DNA of 64,000 nucleotides from Tsuneonella flava (GTDB lineage: Bacteria > Pseudomonadota > Alphaproteobacteria > Sphingomonadales > Sphingomonadaceae). Shown piece by piece: positions 37,783 to 47,834 of this stretch. A program made the translations under genes and the position numbers. Every line of letters starts with the position of its first letter. The first letter of the stretch is position 1. The DNA lies in assembly GCF_002870965.1 (NCBI RefSeq), contig NZ_PHSO01000007.1:186001-250000 (forward strand). Reading direction: 5' to 3'. The notes beneath the pieces were generated by a model, which did not search any database, was not told the DNA's origin, and was given only the letters and a program-made list of their open reading frames with translations.

Positions 37783-38549
37783 CCCGCTTTATCGACCTGT
37801 CGATCCCGATCACCAACGATGTCGTGTCCGACCCGGAGGTGATGCGCCCGCAGGTCACGTACATGACGCACGAAGATACCTGGCAACAGATCGCCATGTT
37901 CTTCCCCGGTCTGGAGAAAGACGACCTGCCCGATGGCGAAGGCTGGGCGGTGGAACAGCTGACACTGTCCACCCACAACGGCACCCATATGGACGCGCCG
38001 TGGCATTTCCATTCGACCACCGACAGCGGCGCCCGCCCCGCGCCGAGCATCGACGAGGCCCCGCTCGACCGGTTCTTCCGCCCCGGTGTGAAGCTGGATT
38101 TCAGCGCCCTGCCCCACGGCCATGTCATCTCGGCGGCAGAGGTGGAGGCAGAGCTGGCGCGGATCGGCCACACCCTGCAACCGCTCGATATCGTACTAGT
38201 CCAATCGGGCGCGGTGTACGGCACGGACAATTTCATCGATCAGGGCGTTGGCCTGGGTGCTGAAGCGACCCTGTGGCTGACCGAACGCGGCGTGGAAGTG
38301 GTTGGCACCGATGCGTGGAGCTGGGACGCACCGTTCAGCCACACCGCCAAGCGCTGGGCCGAAAGCCACGATCCGTCGATCATCTGGGAAGGCCACAAGG
38401 CGGGCCGCATCCGTCCCTATTACCAGATCGAAAAGCTGACCAACCTCGCCGCCCTGCCCGCGACCGGATTTACGCTAAGCTGCTTCCCGGTGAAAATCGA
38501 ACGCGCCAGCGCCGGCTGGATCCGCGCCGTGGCGCTGGTGGAGGATTAG
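37779..38549 (+). CDS. Cyclase-family metal hydrolase (kynurenine formamidase-like)
   Basis: 256 aa with the family metal motif STHNGTHMDAPWHF (HxGTHxDxPxH) after an N-terminal IDLSIPITND strand, and later the SGAVYGTD and EVVGTDAWSWD segments. The fold includes bacterial kynurenine formamidase (KynB), isatin hydrolase and polyketide-cyclase-named proteins, and typically binds Mn2+ or Zn2+. No kynurenine pathway gene is nearby, so KynB is not asserted. The ATG overlaps the stop of the POT transporter (ATGA). Confidence 0.85.
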   Translation: MTRFIDLSIPITNDVVSDPEVMRPQVTYMTHEDTWQQIAMFFPGLEKDDLPDGEGWAVEQLTLSTHNGTHMDAPWHFHSTTDSGARPAPSIDEAPLDRFFRPGVKLDFSALPHGHVISAAEVEAELARIGHTLQPLDIVLVQSGAVYGTDNFIDQGVGLGAEATLWLTERGVEVVGTDAWSWDAPFSHTAKRWAESHDPSIIWEGHKAGRIRPYYQIEKLTNLAALPATGFTLSCFPVKIERASAGWIRAVALVED

Positions 38550-38578
38550 GCTAGCCGGATTTCGCTTCGGATTATGTC

Positions 38579-39574
38579 CTAGCGCGGAGACTGCGTCTTA
38601 CCGTCAGCGCAGCCGTCGTTATCGGCAAACTGTCCGCTCAGCACTACATTCTGGTACGCATAGGGTATCTCGATCCCGGCCTGATCGAAGCGATTTTTGA
38701 TCTGTTCGAGCAGATCGTATTCGACCGATTTGGAAGTGGCCGCATCCGGGCACCAGGCGCGAAGCGAGAGATCCACGCTCGATGCACCCAGATTGATCAC
38801 CGGGCATCCAACGATTTCCTGCACATCGCCGTGCGCCTGCGCCAGTTCGAGGATAATAGCGCGGGCCTTGTCGATGTCCGACGTATAACCGATCGAGATT
38901 GTCATCGACAGCATGACTCTGAGATCGACCGACGACAGGTTGATCATAACCTGGTTTGCAATCGTACCATTGGAAAGGACGATGCGCCGGTTATCGAACG
39001 TCCGCAGCACGGTGTAGCCGAGTGACAGATCCTCCACGATTCCTGTCTCGACCCCGGTCGGAGTTGTCAGTTGCAGCCGGTCGCCGCGACGAAAGGGCTT
39101 GTAGATCACAAGGCTGATACCGGAAACCAGATTGCCGAGCGTCGACTGCGCGGCAAAACCGATCACGACCGACACGATACTGACCCCGGCAAGGAGTGAC
39201 GTGGTCAGCTTGTTTAAGGAAGGTACGGCATGGCAGAATAACAGCGCGAGAATGACCCACATGATGAAGGTCGTCAGATGCTGGATGAAGCCGACTGTCA
39301 TGCGATCGATCCGTTCTTTCGGATCGTGATCGATCAATGTTACCAGCGCCCGGCGGAGCGACCAGCTCAGCGCCAAGCCGAAGAGCAGGAAAATCATCCC
39401 GAGCGCAAACGCGCCCCAAAAATGGCTCGGATTGAAATAATCGGTCAGATCGGTCAGCACCCAGCCCGCCGGTTCCGAAGCCACCTTCGCTGTCGGGATC
39501 TTTTGCGCCGCTATCGATAGAGAAGTCATGTTACAAATCGATATGCCGGCAGTGGGGGCAGCAACAAGGGTCAT
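38579..39574 (-). CDS. Small-conductance mechanosensitive channel, MscS family
   Basis: 331 aa. There are three hydrophobic helices in the first half (FWGAFALGMIFLLFGLALS; FIMWVILALLFCHAVPS; then the pore helix VSIVSVVIGFAAQSTLGNLVSG with the Gly/Ala packing of TM3), followed by the beta domain YKPFRRGDRL and the vestibule. MscS channels release solutes on hypoosmotic shock. The first start candidate at 39574 has an AAAGGAA directly before it at poor spacing; the ATG at 39529 lacks any site, so the N terminus is uncertain by 15 residues. Confidence 0.92.
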   Translation of the reverse strand: MTLVAAPTAGISICNMTSLSIAAQKIPTAKVASEPAGWVLTDLTDYFNPSHFWGAFALGMIFLLFGLALSWSLRRALVTLIDHDPKERIDRMTVGFIQHLTTFIMWVILALLFCHAVPSLNKLTTSLLAGVSIVSVVIGFAAQSTLGNLVSGISLVIYKPFRRGDRLQLTTPTGVETGIVEDLSLGYTVLRTFDNRRIVLSNGTIANQVMINLSSVDLRVMLSMTISIGYTSDIDKARAIILELAQAHGDVQEIVGCPVINLGASSVDLSLRAWCPDAATSKSVEYDLLEQIKNRFDQAGIEIPYAYQNVVLSGQFADNDGCADGKTQSPR

Positions 39575-39676
39575 TTCCTTTCAATCTTAAAGTTGTCGAC
39601 TGTTATCGGTAACTGGAGCAAGCACGCGAGGATCGCCTGCATTACGGACGAAACCAGGCATCTGGCCGGTTGCGGA

Positions 39677-41110
39677 TCAGAATAGCGGAGCGATCATCGT
39701 CAGCAGATTGTCGACAAAGCGACGGGCTATCGGCCGGCTGGTGGCATCGTCCCGGTCGATCTCTATGGCGTTCCCCAGCCAGCGATTCTGACGATCGCGC
39801 ACCTGACCGGCAAGCTCGGCCGACTCGAACAATATGTTGTTCTCGAAATTCAGATCCAGACTGCGGCGATCCATATTCGAAGATCCGATCAAGGCCAGCG
39901 CATCGTCTACCAGGATCGTCTTTGCATGAAGCAGTCCGTCGCAATACTCGAAGATACGAACCCCTGCTTTCGCCAGGACCGGATAATAGGCTCGGCTGAT
40001 CGCGCCGACGATCCGGTTATCGTTCCGACGTGGAAAGACGATGCGAACCGCGACGCCACGTCGCGCTGTTGCAATGATCGCGCTGATCAGCGGCGGATCG
40101 GGCGCGAAATATGGCGTCGTGATCGTCGCACTGACTCGCGCTGCCGCGAGTACGGCAACGAACATGTCGGTCATCGTTCCGCCGGGGGAGAGCGGCCCGG
40201 TTCCGGTGGCGATTGCCGGGAAGCCATCGGCTGAGGGTTGAGGGGGATCCGCAGCCATGACTGGCCGCAGATCTTCGCCTGTTTCCGCCGCCCATGCCGA
40301 GGCGAAGATGATGTCCGCCTGACGTGCCACCGGGCCTTCGTAACGGACGAGAATGTCGACCCAGGGCGCGAAGTGTCGCTTGACGAGAAACGCCGGATCG
40401 GCGCAATTCTGGCTACCGCAATAAGTGACGCGCCCGTCAATGACAGCGATCTTGCGGTGGTTACGCAGATCGGTGCGATGCCCCACGAGAAAGCCCAGCC
40501 CCAACGGCGCCTGAAGCGAACTGCAAAGTTGCGCGTCGGCATCGCGCATAGCTGCCCACCGCTCGGAATGGATCAAGGCACGTGATCCGATTGCGTCGGC
40601 GGCAATACGGCAAGTCACCCCTCGGCGGGCGGCGCGACACACGGCCTCCGCGACCTTCGTGCCATTATTGTCGCCAAGCCAGATGTAGAAAGACAGGTGA
40701 ACCGACTGCCTCGCGGCATCGATATCCTCTACCAGCATGGCGATCGCAGTATCGGAGTCGCGCGGAAGACGCGCCGTATTACCGAACGAAATCGGCCAGC
40801 AGGATGCCGCCTCGAACGTGCGGAACGGATTAGCGCTAAAGCCGGTCGTGTCGGCACCCTGTGGCGAGCGAGGAGCGAATGGCAGCAGCTCTTCATAGGC
40901 GCGGCGCCAACGCTCCCGAAAGCCTTTCGAAATCCACGGTTCACCGAACAGAAGATACAAGATCACGCCGACGACCGGCACGGCAATCAGCAGCAACAAC
41001 CACGCCGCTCGCGCATAGGATTCGCGCCCTTCGCGCAAAATGGCACGGACAATCACAGCGAGGTGGAGCGCCGCCACGATCAACCACATCGCTGTCCTAA
41101 ACTCTATCAA
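39677..41110 (-). CDS. cls: Cardiolipin synthase
   Basis: 477 aa with the bacterial Cls layout: two N-terminal transmembrane helices (AMWLIVAALHLAVIVRAIL and AAWLLLLIAVPVVGVILYLLF, followed by GEPW), then two HKD motifs, NHRKIAVIDGRVTYCGSQN and LHAKTILVDDALALIGSSNMDRRS. It condenses two phosphatidylglycerols into cardiolipin at the inner membrane. The start is a TTG at 41110. It is the second phospholipase-D-fold gene in the window but, unlike the first, has the membrane helices. Confidence 0.92.
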   Translation of the reverse strand: MIEFRTAMWLIVAALHLAVIVRAILREGRESYARAAWLLLLIAVPVVGVILYLLFGEPWISKGFRERWRRAYEELLPFAPRSPQGADTTGFSANPFRTFEAASCWPISFGNTARLPRDSDTAIAMLVEDIDAARQSVHLSFYIWLGDNNGTKVAEAVCRAARRGVTCRIAADAIGSRALIHSERWAAMRDADAQLCSSLQAPLGLGFLVGHRTDLRNHRKIAVIDGRVTYCGSQNCADPAFLVKRHFAPWVDILVRYEGPVARQADIIFASAWAAETGEDLRPVMAADPPQPSADGFPAIATGTGPLSPGGTMTDMFVAVLAAARVSATITTPYFAPDPPLISAIIATARRGVAVRIVFPRRNDNRIVGAISRAYYPVLAKAGVRIFEYCDGLLHAKTILVDDALALIGSSNMDRRSLDLNFENNILFESAELAGQVRDRQNRWLGNAIEIDRDDATSRPIARRFVDNLLTMIAPLF

Positions 41111-41608
41111 TTGCGTGCCACCCTGCCCGATTCACTCTCTTGCTATCTAGCGCACCTGGCGTGGATCATGGTCCGACATTTGTCGCCTGCCGACAAGAAA
41201 GGATCATCTCCCCAGGCTCAGGACTCATTACTGGCACCGTTGAGGTTTGAAGCAAAATGGCTCAGCGCAAGGAGAAAGGGCGCAGGAATATGTCAATATT
41301 TCAAGACTTTTTGACGCAGCAATGGGCCATTTTGGTCAAATCCCTGCAGGACGTCCAGTAATGAGTCCTGAGCCTATATCACGGGCGGCCGAAATCGCAC
41401 CTCGCCATTGCGACAGATGAAGCCTGGAACTCTGCTGGCACTGGTAGCGCAATAGAGAGAGCCGTGGCCTTCGAGATTTGGGGGCGATTGGCTCAACGAC
41501 CGGAACCATGACGCAAAGCAGCCAGTGTCATGGCCGGTGTTGCACCGCTGAAGCGACGCATCCTCCCTGACTACCCCGAAGCCAACGAAGCGCTCCCCCT
41601 CCTCCCAA
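41111..41608. other. Gene-free gap of about 0.5 kb
   Basis: The longest stretch here without a convincing gene, between the cls start and the 3' end of the broken csaA. Short frames in it have no family resemblance. Its one structured content is the inverted-repeat element at 41214-41375. The remainder shows no promoter, tRNA or repeat I can support. Confidence 0.7.
41214..41375. mobile_element. MITE-like inverted-repeat element, 162 bp
   Basis: The ends are perfect 21-bp inverted repeats: 41214-41234 (AGGCTCAGGACTCATTACTG plus G) and its exact complement at 41355-41375. Similarity continues inward imperfectly to about 50 bases per side, e.g. GAGGTTTGAAGCAAAATGG against the complement of CCATTTTGGTCAAATCCCTG. 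Inner arms GTCAA / TTGAC add to a long hairpin. There is no ORF inside. The pattern is that of a miniature transposable element or a deletion remnant of an insertion sequence. No clear target-site duplication is seen, and the parent IS family is not identified. Confidence 0.65.
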
Positions 41609-41980
41609 TCAGAACAACCGCGATCCGTTCGGCACTGTCACATCGGGCGCGAACAGAACGACTTCGCCTGCTTCGTCGGCAAAGCCCAGTGTCAGCACTT
41701 CGGACATGAATTTGCCGATCTGGCGCGGCGGGAAATTGACCACGGCGGCCACCTGGCGGCCGGGCAATTCGTCCAATGTATAGTTCGCAGTGATCTGCGC
41801 GCTGGTTTTCTTCACCCCGATGGCCGGCCCGAAATCGATCCGCAGCTTGTAGGCAGGCTTGCGCGCTTCGGGATATTCCTCCGCTTAGATAATCGTGCCG
41901 ATACGGATATCGGTTTTAAGGAAATCGTCGAACGCGATTTCCTCGCACCGGGGAGCATCGGAGGCGTGGTTCAGGTGCAT
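41609..41980 (-). pseudogene. csaA: CsaA-like tRNA-binding protein interrupted by an in-frame TAA
   Basis: The frame from ATG 41980 reads MHLNHASDAPRCEEIAFDDF, then LKTDIRIGTII, then TAA (41885-41887, codon 32), then AEEYPEARKPAYKLRIDFG and on through IGVKKTSAQITANYT, PGRQVAAVVNFPPRQIG to a normal end VPNGSRLF. Without the stop it would be a full 123-codon CsaA-type protein (EMAP/tRNA-binding OB fold, reported as a secretion chaperone). No frameshift is needed; a single-base change explains it. The ATG overlaps the pccA stop (TAATG). It is either a recent nonsense mutation, a sequencing error or, less likely, readthrough. An internal restart at residue 56 would give only the C-terminal 68 residues. 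Confidence 0.85.
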
Positions 41981-44031
41981 TATTCGAGTTCCAGAATTAC
42001 CTCATCGACAGCCAGACTATCGCCCTGCGCGGCGTTGATTTTGGCTACCTTTGCAGTCTTTTCCGCGCGGAGGATATTTTCCATCTTCATCGCTTCCACT
42101 GTGGCGAGCGGCTGGCCCGGCTGAACCTCGTCCCCTTCGGCCACGTGCAGCGCGACCAGCAGGCCCGGCATCGGGCAGATCAGCAGCTTCGACAGATCGG
42201 GCGGCACCTTTTCGATCATATGCGATGCCAGCGGCGCGACATGCGCGGGCAGGATACGCAGCACGTGCTTTGCCCCGTGGGTGGTGACGGCATAGCCGGT
42301 GCGAGTCGGTTCGAGCTGCAGCCCATATTGCCCGATCAGCGCGGCATCCTCGTCGTCCGCATCGGCATAGAGCTTCACTTCCACGAACCGTTCGCCGGGG
42401 GTATACGCCATTTCGAGCACGACCGGATCTCCGTCCACCGTGATCGCGTCTTCTTCCAGGCTGACCTGATGATCGGTGCCACCGACAGTGACCACCCAGT
42501 CACCGGGAGGCGGCATCGATCCGTCGAGCTGGCCATCGATCCGCCGCGCCCGGTCGGCATCGAGCGTCGCGATTACGCCGCCCACAGCCGCCAGCACCCG
42601 GCGGCGCTGATCGGTCAGCGGCGCACCTTCGAAGCCATCGGGATATTCCTCTGCAATGAAGCCGGTCGTCAGCGCCCCTTCGCGAAAGCGCGGGTGCTGC
42701 ATGATCGCGGACAGGAAATCGACGTTATGACCCGGCCCCTGAAGGCGGAACGCATCCAGTGCATCGATCTGCTTGTCCGCTGCCTCGTCGCGCGTTTTGC
42801 CCCATGTAATGAGCTTGGCGATCATCGGGTCGTAGAACATCGACACCTCGCCACCTTCGAACACGCCATCGTCCACTCGCACGCCATCGATACCGCGGCG
42901 GCCATTGGCGCTGCCATCGTCGGTCCACCCTTCGACCGGCGGCTGATATTTCACCAGACGGCCAATGCTCGGCAGGAACCCGCGATAGGGATCTTCGGCA
43001 TAGACGCGGTTTTCGATCGCCCAGCCATCGATCCCGATATCATCCTGCCTGAACGGCAGGGCCTCACCCGCAGCGACACGGATCATCTGTTCGACCAGAT
43101 CGATTCCGGTGATCGCTTCGGTCACCGGATGTTCCACCTGGAGCCGGGTGTTCATTTCGAGGAAGTAGAAACTCTCACCTGTCGAATCCGCGCCCGAAAC
43201 GATCAATTCGACGGTGCCAGCACTAAAATAGCCGACCTTGTGTGACAAATTGACGCACTGTTCCCCCATTGCCCGACGCATTTTGTCGGTAACAAAAGGA
43301 CTTGGCGCTTCCTCAACAACTTTCTGATGACGTCGTTGAATGGAGCATTCGCGTTCGTTGAGGTAGACGATATTGCCGTGCTTATCGCCCAGAATCTGGA
43401 TTTCGATATGGCGCGGGTCTTCGATGAATTTCTCAATAAAAACACGGTCATCGCCGAAGGAGTTGAGCCCTTCGCGCTTTACGCTTTCGAACCCTTCGCG
43501 CACGTCCTTTTCGCTGTAGGCAAGGCGCATCCCTTTGCCCCCGCCGCCCGCGCTGGCCTTCATCATCACCGGATAGCCAATTTCGTCGCTGATCTCGACC
43601 GCATGATCGGTGTCGCGGATCTCTCCGACAAAGCCGGGAACGACGTTAACACCCGCTTCTTTCGCGAGTTTTTTGGATTCGATCTTGTCGCCCATCGCCG
43701 CGATGGCACTGGCCGGAGGGCCGATGAAGGCGATGCCGGCAGCATCCAGTGCCTCTACGAAGCTCGCCCGTTCGGACAGGAAACCGTAGCCAGGATGAAC
43801 CGCCTCTGCGCCCGTATCCTTGCACGCCTGAATGATTTTTTCCGCCAGCAGATAGCTTTCCGCAGCGGGCGGCGGGCCAAGATGCACCGCCTCGTCCGCC
43901 ATTTGCACAAATGGCGCGCGCGCATCGGCATCGGAATAGACTGCAACAGTCTGGATGCCCATCCGGCGCGCGGTCTTGATGACCCGGCAAGCGATTTCGC
44001 CGCGGTTGGCGATGAGAATTTTCTTGAACAT
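41980..44031 (-). CDS. pccA: Propionyl-CoA (acyl-CoA) carboxylase alpha subunit, biotin-containing
   Basis: 683 aa. The biotin carboxylase domain (about 1-450) begins [25 protein letters not shown] and has the ATP-grasp glycine loop KASAGGGGKGMR, HIEIQILGDKHGN and FLEMNTRLQVEHPVTE. A BT linker domain follows, then a biotinyl carrier domain with the attachment lysine in VEAMKMENIL near the C terminus. With PccB it carboxylates propionyl-CoA to methylmalonyl-CoA. The 683-aa length with a BT domain favours PccA over AccC. It lies downstream of bioB and the LprI-like gene (1-base overlap with the latter) and upstream of the broken csaA. Confidence 0.95.
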   Translation of the reverse strand: MFKKILIANRGEIACRVIKTARRMGIQTVAVYSDADARAPFVQMADEAVHLGPPPAAESYLLAEKIIQACKDTGAEAVHPGYGFLSERASFVEALDAAGIAFIGPPASAIAAMGDKIESKKLAKEAGVNVVPGFVGEIRDTDHAVEISDEIGYPVMMKASAGGGGKGMRLAYSEKDVREGFESVKREGLNSFGDDRVFIEKFIEDPRHIEIQILGDKHGNIVYLNERECSIQRRHQKVVEEAPSPFVTDKMRRAMGEQCVNLSHKVGYFSAGTVELIVSGADSTGESFYFLEMNTRLQVEHPVTEAITGIDLVEQMIRVAAGEALPFRQDDIGIDGWAIENRVYAEDPYRGFLPSIGRLVKYQPPVEGWTDDGSANGRRGIDGVRVDDGVFEGGEVSMFYDPMIAKLITWGKTRDEAADKQIDALDAFRLQGPGHNVDFLSAIMQHPRFREGALTTGFIAEEYPDGFEGAPLTDQRRRVLAAVGGVIATLDADRARRIDGQLDGSMPPPGDWVVTVGGTDHQVSLEEDAITVDGDPVVLEMAYTPGERFVEVKLYADADDEDAALIGQYGLQLEPTRTGYAVTTHGAKHVLRILPAHVAPLASHMIEKVPPDLSKLLICPMPGLLVALHVAEGDEVQPGQPLATVEAMKMENILRAEKTAKVAKINAAQGDSLAVDEVILELE

Positions 44032-44456
44032 CAGTGTTCTATCTCCACGTGATCACGCAATTGCTTCGTGCGCGCTTCGGTCAGACTTGTAAGGCAGGTG
44101 TTCTGCAATAGCGGCCAGATCGTACCGCTTTCACTGCGCGGTCCATTTTCCGCCAGACATTGTGCATCGCGGAAAGCCAGCCATTTGCGTTGGGCATCGA
44201 GATGGCGTTTCCTCTGGTCCCCGGCCGTACTGCGCGTAAGTTCCTGCCATGCCTCATTCAGAGCAATATCGGCCCGCAAATAGTCGCGGTAGGAACAGAT
44301 ATTCATATCTGACTGCGTGATAGGGTCTTTGCATTCGGGCGGCGGCGATATTCTCATAGACTGGGCCAGCTCGCACTTGTCCTGCTCCGAAGCGCCGCGC
44401 AGAGTTTCACAGTTTTGCACCGCCGCAGCGGCGAAAATAACAATGGTGCCAATCAC
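44031..44456 (-). CDS. LprI/DUF1311-like exported protein
   Basis: 141 aa with a short signal sequence ([17 protein letters not shown]). The remainder has the Cys- and Trp-containing pattern of the LprI/DUF1311 family: [11 protein letters not shown], a long helix ending WLAFRDAQC, then [20 protein letters not shown] with a terminal basic helix. Such domains occur in lysozyme-inhibitor lipoproteins and many uncharacterised periplasmic proteins. The ATG overlaps the bioB stop by 4 bases and the TGA overlaps the pccA start by 1, so it is translationally embedded between biotin synthase and a biotin enzyme; no functional link is known to me. Confidence 0.78.
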   Translation of the reverse strand: MIGTIVIFAAAAVQNCETLRGASEQDKCELAQSMRISPPPECKDPITQSDMNICSYRDYLRADIALNEAWQELTRSTAGDQRKRHLDAQRKWLAFRDAQCLAENGPRSESGTIWPLLQNTCLTSLTEARTKQLRDHVEIEH

Positions 44457-45490
44457 TCAGCCGCCTCCAGTGCACCGCATGGCCGGGCTTGTGCGGCACG
44501 CATCGGTTCTTCGCCTTCCAGCGCAGTCATGCCAAGACGTGCGAACAACGCCGCGTCGCTATCGTCGCCTGCATTGGGCGCGGTCAGCAGCTTGTCGCCA
44601 GTGAAGATCGAGTTAGCCCCGGCGAGAAAGCATAGCGCCTGTGTCGCATCGCTCATGCTCTCGCGACCGGCGGAGAGGCGCACCATGCTGAGAGGCATCG
44701 TGATCCGCGCCACCGCCACTGTACGAACGAATTCGATATCGTCGATCTTCGCCAGCGGGGTATCGGCCAGCATATCGCCCAGCACCGTGCCCTTCACCGG
44801 CACCAGTGCGTTGACCGGCACGCTTTCGGGATGCTGAGGCAGCGTCGCCAGTGTATGGACGAAGCCCACGCGATCATCGCGTGTTTCGCCCATGCCCACG
44901 ATCCCGCCACTGCAGACATTGATCCCCGCCTCACGCACGTTGCCGAGGGTGTCGAGCCGGTCCTCCATCGTTCGGGTGGTAATCACGCGCTCGTAATATT
45001 CGGGGCTGCTGTCGATATTGTGGTTGTAGTAATCGAGGCCCGCTTCTTTCAGCTGAGCGGCCTGATCCGCGGTCAGCATCCCCAGCGTCATGCAGGTTTC
45101 CAGCCCCATCGCCCGCACACCTTTCACGATCTCGATAATCGCGGGCATGTCGCGGTCTTTCGGGTTGCGCCAGGCGGCACCCATGCAGAACCGCTGGCTG
45201 CCGTGATCCTTCGCCTGCGCCGCCGACTGCAGCACGGCCTGCACATCCATCAGCTTGCTCGCCGCAACCCCGCTGTCCGCCTTGACCGACTGCGAGCAAT
45301 AGCCGCAATCTTCCGGGCAACCGCCGGTCTTGATCGACAACAGCGTGCATAACTGCACCTGATCGGGCGGATGGTTTTCCCGATGAACGCTGGCTGCCCG
45401 AAACAGAAGCTCGGTAAACGGAAGTTCGAACAGGTCCGCAATTTCCTCGCGAGTCCAGTCGGTGCGGACGGAAGTACTAGATTGGGTCAA
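44453..45490 (-). CDS. bioB: Biotin synthase
   Basis: 345-aa radical SAM enzyme. The 4Fe-4S cluster motif [13 protein letters not shown] supplies Cys58, Cys62 and Cys65; further family markers are [40 protein letters not shown] and [12 protein letters not shown]. It inserts sulfur into dethiobiotin. Other bio genes are absent here; instead bioB sits inside the propionyl-CoA carboxylase/methylmalonyl-CoA mutase string, 78 bases after the mutase gene, which fits supplying cofactor for PccA. Confidence 0.97.
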   Translation of the reverse strand: MTQSSTSVRTDWTREEIADLFELPFTELLFRAASVHRENHPPDQVQLCTLLSIKTGGCPEDCGYCSQSVKADSGVAASKLMDVQAVLQSAAQAKDHGSQRFCMGAAWRNPKDRDMPAIIEIVKGVRAMGLETCMTLGMLTADQAAQLKEAGLDYYNHNIDSSPEYYERVITTRTMEDRLDTLGNVREAGINVCSGGIVGMGETRDDRVGFVHTLATLPQHPESVPVNALVPVKGTVLGDMLADTPLAKIDDIEFVRTVAVARITMPLSMVRLSAGRESMSDATQALCFLAGANSIFTGDKLLTAPNAGDDSDAALFARLGMTALEGEEPMRAAQARPCGALEAAE

Positions 45491-45568
45491 GCGATCGCCC
45501 TTTGATAATTAGCCAGATTTCCCCGCTGACCGAGGCTGGCATCAGATAACTATTCCTAATATTCCGGA

Positions 45569-47734
45569 TCACTCCGCCGCCTCGTCCAGCTCATCACCGG
45601 CGGGCGGCATATTATGACCCAGCAGGCGCAGCATGTCGGCGGCGCATTCGACGACATTGCTGCCCGGTCCATAGATGCCCTGCACCCCGGCTTCACGCAG
45701 AAATTCATAATCCTGCGCCGGTATCACTCCACCGGCCACCACCTTGATATCGCTACGCCCCGCCTCTTTCAGCAGGCCGATCAGTTCGGGGATCAGCGTC
45801 TTGTGCCCAGCCGCCAGACTGCTGGCGCCGATAGCGTCGACATCGTTTTCCAGCGCCATATCGCGCGTTTCCGCCGGGGTCTGGAACAGCGGGCCGGACA
45901 CTACATCGAAGCCCATATCGGTGAACGCACTGGCGATGACATTCGCGCCGCGATCGTGCCCGTCCTGCCCCATCTTGGCGACCATCACTCTGGGCTTGCG
46001 ACCAAGGCGACGCTCCACTGCCTTCACACCATCGACCACCTGGCCATAGCGCGTATCGCCTTCATAGGCGGCGGCATAGACCCCACGCACCGGCTTTGGC
46101 ACTGTATCGTAGCGGCCGAACACCGCCTCCATCGCGGACGAGATTTCGCCCAGCGTGGCATCGTGGCGCGCCGCCTCGACCGCCAGCGCCAACACATTCC
46201 CACCGCCCTTGGCACCGGCCGTCAGCGCCTGCAGAGCCGCCTGACATGCCTTCTCGTCCCGCTTGGCGCGGACCTGTTCGAGACGCGCGATCTGGCTGGC
46301 GCGGACTTTGTGGTTATCGATATCGAGCGTCTCGATCGGGTCTTCTTCTGCCTTGCGGTATTTGTTGACCCCGACGATCACCGTTTCACCGCGATCGATA
46401 TGCGCCTGCTTCGCCGCAGCCGCTTCTTCGATCTGCGCCTTGGGTTTTCCGGTGGCGACGTAAGCGGTCATCCCGCCTTCCGCATCGACATCGACCAGCA
46501 GCTTGCGCGCTTCCTCGACCAGCGCGGCCGTCAGGCTTTCGACGTAATAACTACCGCCCAGCGGATCGGCCACGTTGCAGATGCCGCTTTCTTCCTGAAT
46601 CACCAACTGCGTATTGCGCGCGATCCGAGCCGAGAAATCAGTCGGCAAAGCAATCGCTTCGTCGAGAGCATTGGTATGGAGCGATTGCGTTCCGCCCAGC
46701 ACCGCGGCCATCGCCTCTATCGTCGTGCGGATGACGTTGTTGTACGGATCCTGCTCCTGCAAACTCACACCGCTGGTCTGGCAGTGGGTGCGGAGCATCT
46801 TGGACTTTTCGTTCCGGGCGCCCAGCCCTTCCATCACTTCGTGCCACAGAGCGCGGGCGGCGCGCATCTTGGCCACTTCCATGAAGAAGTTCATGCCGAT
46901 GCCCCAGAAGAAGCTGAGGCGCGGTGCAAAGGCATCGATATCCAGACCTGCGGCCATCGCGCGTTTGGCGTATTCCTTGCCATCGGCAATGGTGAAGGCC
47001 AGTTCCTGCACCGCCGTCGCACCAGCTTCGTGCATGTGATAGCCGGAAATCGAAATGCTGTTGAATTTCGGCATGTTGGCCGAAGTATATCCGATAATGT
47101 CGGAGATAATCCGCATCGATGGTTCGGGCGGGTAGATATAAGTGTTGCGAACCATGAACTCTTTGAGAATGTCGTTCTGGATCGTGCCCGATAGCTTGTC
47201 CTGCGACACGCCCTGCCGCTCCGCCGCGACGATGTAGAACGCCATCACCGGGATCACTGCACCGTTCATCGTCATGGAAACGCTCATCTGGTCGAGCGGA
47301 ATCTGATCGAACAGAATTTCCATGTCGCGCACGGTGTCGATCGCGACGCCTGCCTTACCGACATCGCCCACTACGCGCGGATGATCGCTGTCGTACCCGC
47401 GGTGCGTCGCGAGATCGAACGCGACAGACAGCCCCTTCTGCCCCATCGCCAGATTGCGGCGATAGAACGCGTTGGATTCCTCAGCCGTCGAGAACCCGGC
47501 ATATTGGCGAATGGTCCACGGGCGACCGGTATACATGCTGGCATACGGCCCGCGCGTGAACGGCGCGATGCCCGGAACGCCGGGGTCGATCCCTTGCGTA
47601 TCTTCGCTGGTATAGAGCGGCTTGACGTCAACCCCTTCGGGAGTGTGCCAGATGAGATCCCGGCCCTTCACCTCCTTGTCCGCCAGCGTTTTCCAGTCGG
47701 CGTAGGTGGGGCCAGAGCTTTGCTTGTCGGTCAT
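45569..47734 (-). CDS. scpA: Methylmalonyl-CoA mutase, single-chain B12 enzyme
   Basis: 721 aa. The N-terminal substrate-binding TIM barrel has [21 protein letters not shown], the mutase signatures [11 protein letters not shown] and NAFR-type segments, and [15 protein letters not shown]. The C-terminal cobalamin domain has the base-off motif [12 protein letters not shown] (DxHxxG), then [10 protein letters not shown] and [11 protein letters not shown]. It converts methylmalonyl-CoA to succinyl-CoA. The full-length fused architecture indicates an ScpA/MutB homodimer type. It is placed after the epimerase and before bioB, all on one strand. Confidence 0.96.
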   Translation of the reverse strand: MTDKQSSGPTYADWKTLADKEVKGRDLIWHTPEGVDVKPLYTSEDTQGIDPGVPGIAPFTRGPYASMYTGRPWTIRQYAGFSTAEESNAFYRRNLAMGQKGLSVAFDLATHRGYDSDHPRVVGDVGKAGVAIDTVRDMEILFDQIPLDQMSVSMTMNGAVIPVMAFYIVAAERQGVSQDKLSGTIQNDILKEFMVRNTYIYPPEPSMRIISDIIGYTSANMPKFNSISISGYHMHEAGATAVQELAFTIADGKEYAKRAMAAGLDIDAFAPRLSFFWGIGMNFFMEVAKMRAARALWHEVMEGLGARNEKSKMLRTHCQTSGVSLQEQDPYNNVIRTTIEAMAAVLGGTQSLHTNALDEAIALPTDFSARIARNTQLVIQEESGICNVADPLGGSYYVESLTAALVEEARKLLVDVDAEGGMTAYVATGKPKAQIEEAAAAKQAHIDRGETVIVGVNKYRKAEEDPIETLDIDNHKVRASQIARLEQVRAKRDEKACQAALQALTAGAKGGGNVLALAVEAARHDATLGEISSAMEAVFGRYDTVPKPVRGVYAAAYEGDTRYGQVVDGVKAVERRLGRKPRVMVAKMGQDGHDRGANVIASAFTDMGFDVVSGPLFQTPAETRDMALENDVDAIGASSLAAGHKTLIPELIGLLKEAGRSDIKVVAGGVIPAQDYEFLREAGVQGIYGPGSNVVECAADMLRLLGHNMPPAGDELDEAAE

Positions 47735-47747
47735 TGTGTCCTCTATC

Positions 47748-47768
47748 CCTCTCCGTGAACAGGAGAGG
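47748..47768. other. Hairpin between epimerase and mutase genes
   Basis: Inverted repeat CCTCTCC / GGAGAGG with a 7-base loop in the 100-base gap between mce and the mutase. There is no T tract, so it is more likely an RNA stability or processing element than a terminator. Confidence 0.3.
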
Positions 47769-47834
47769 CTGTATCTTTACAGAGCAGCGATGCGCCGCCT
47801 CGGCTCCCTCCCATGTGAAGGAAGGAGCATTTCA

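Noticed and set aside
45614-47194. 526-codon plus-strand open frame
   Set aside because: Antisense to the methylmalonyl-CoA mutase gene.
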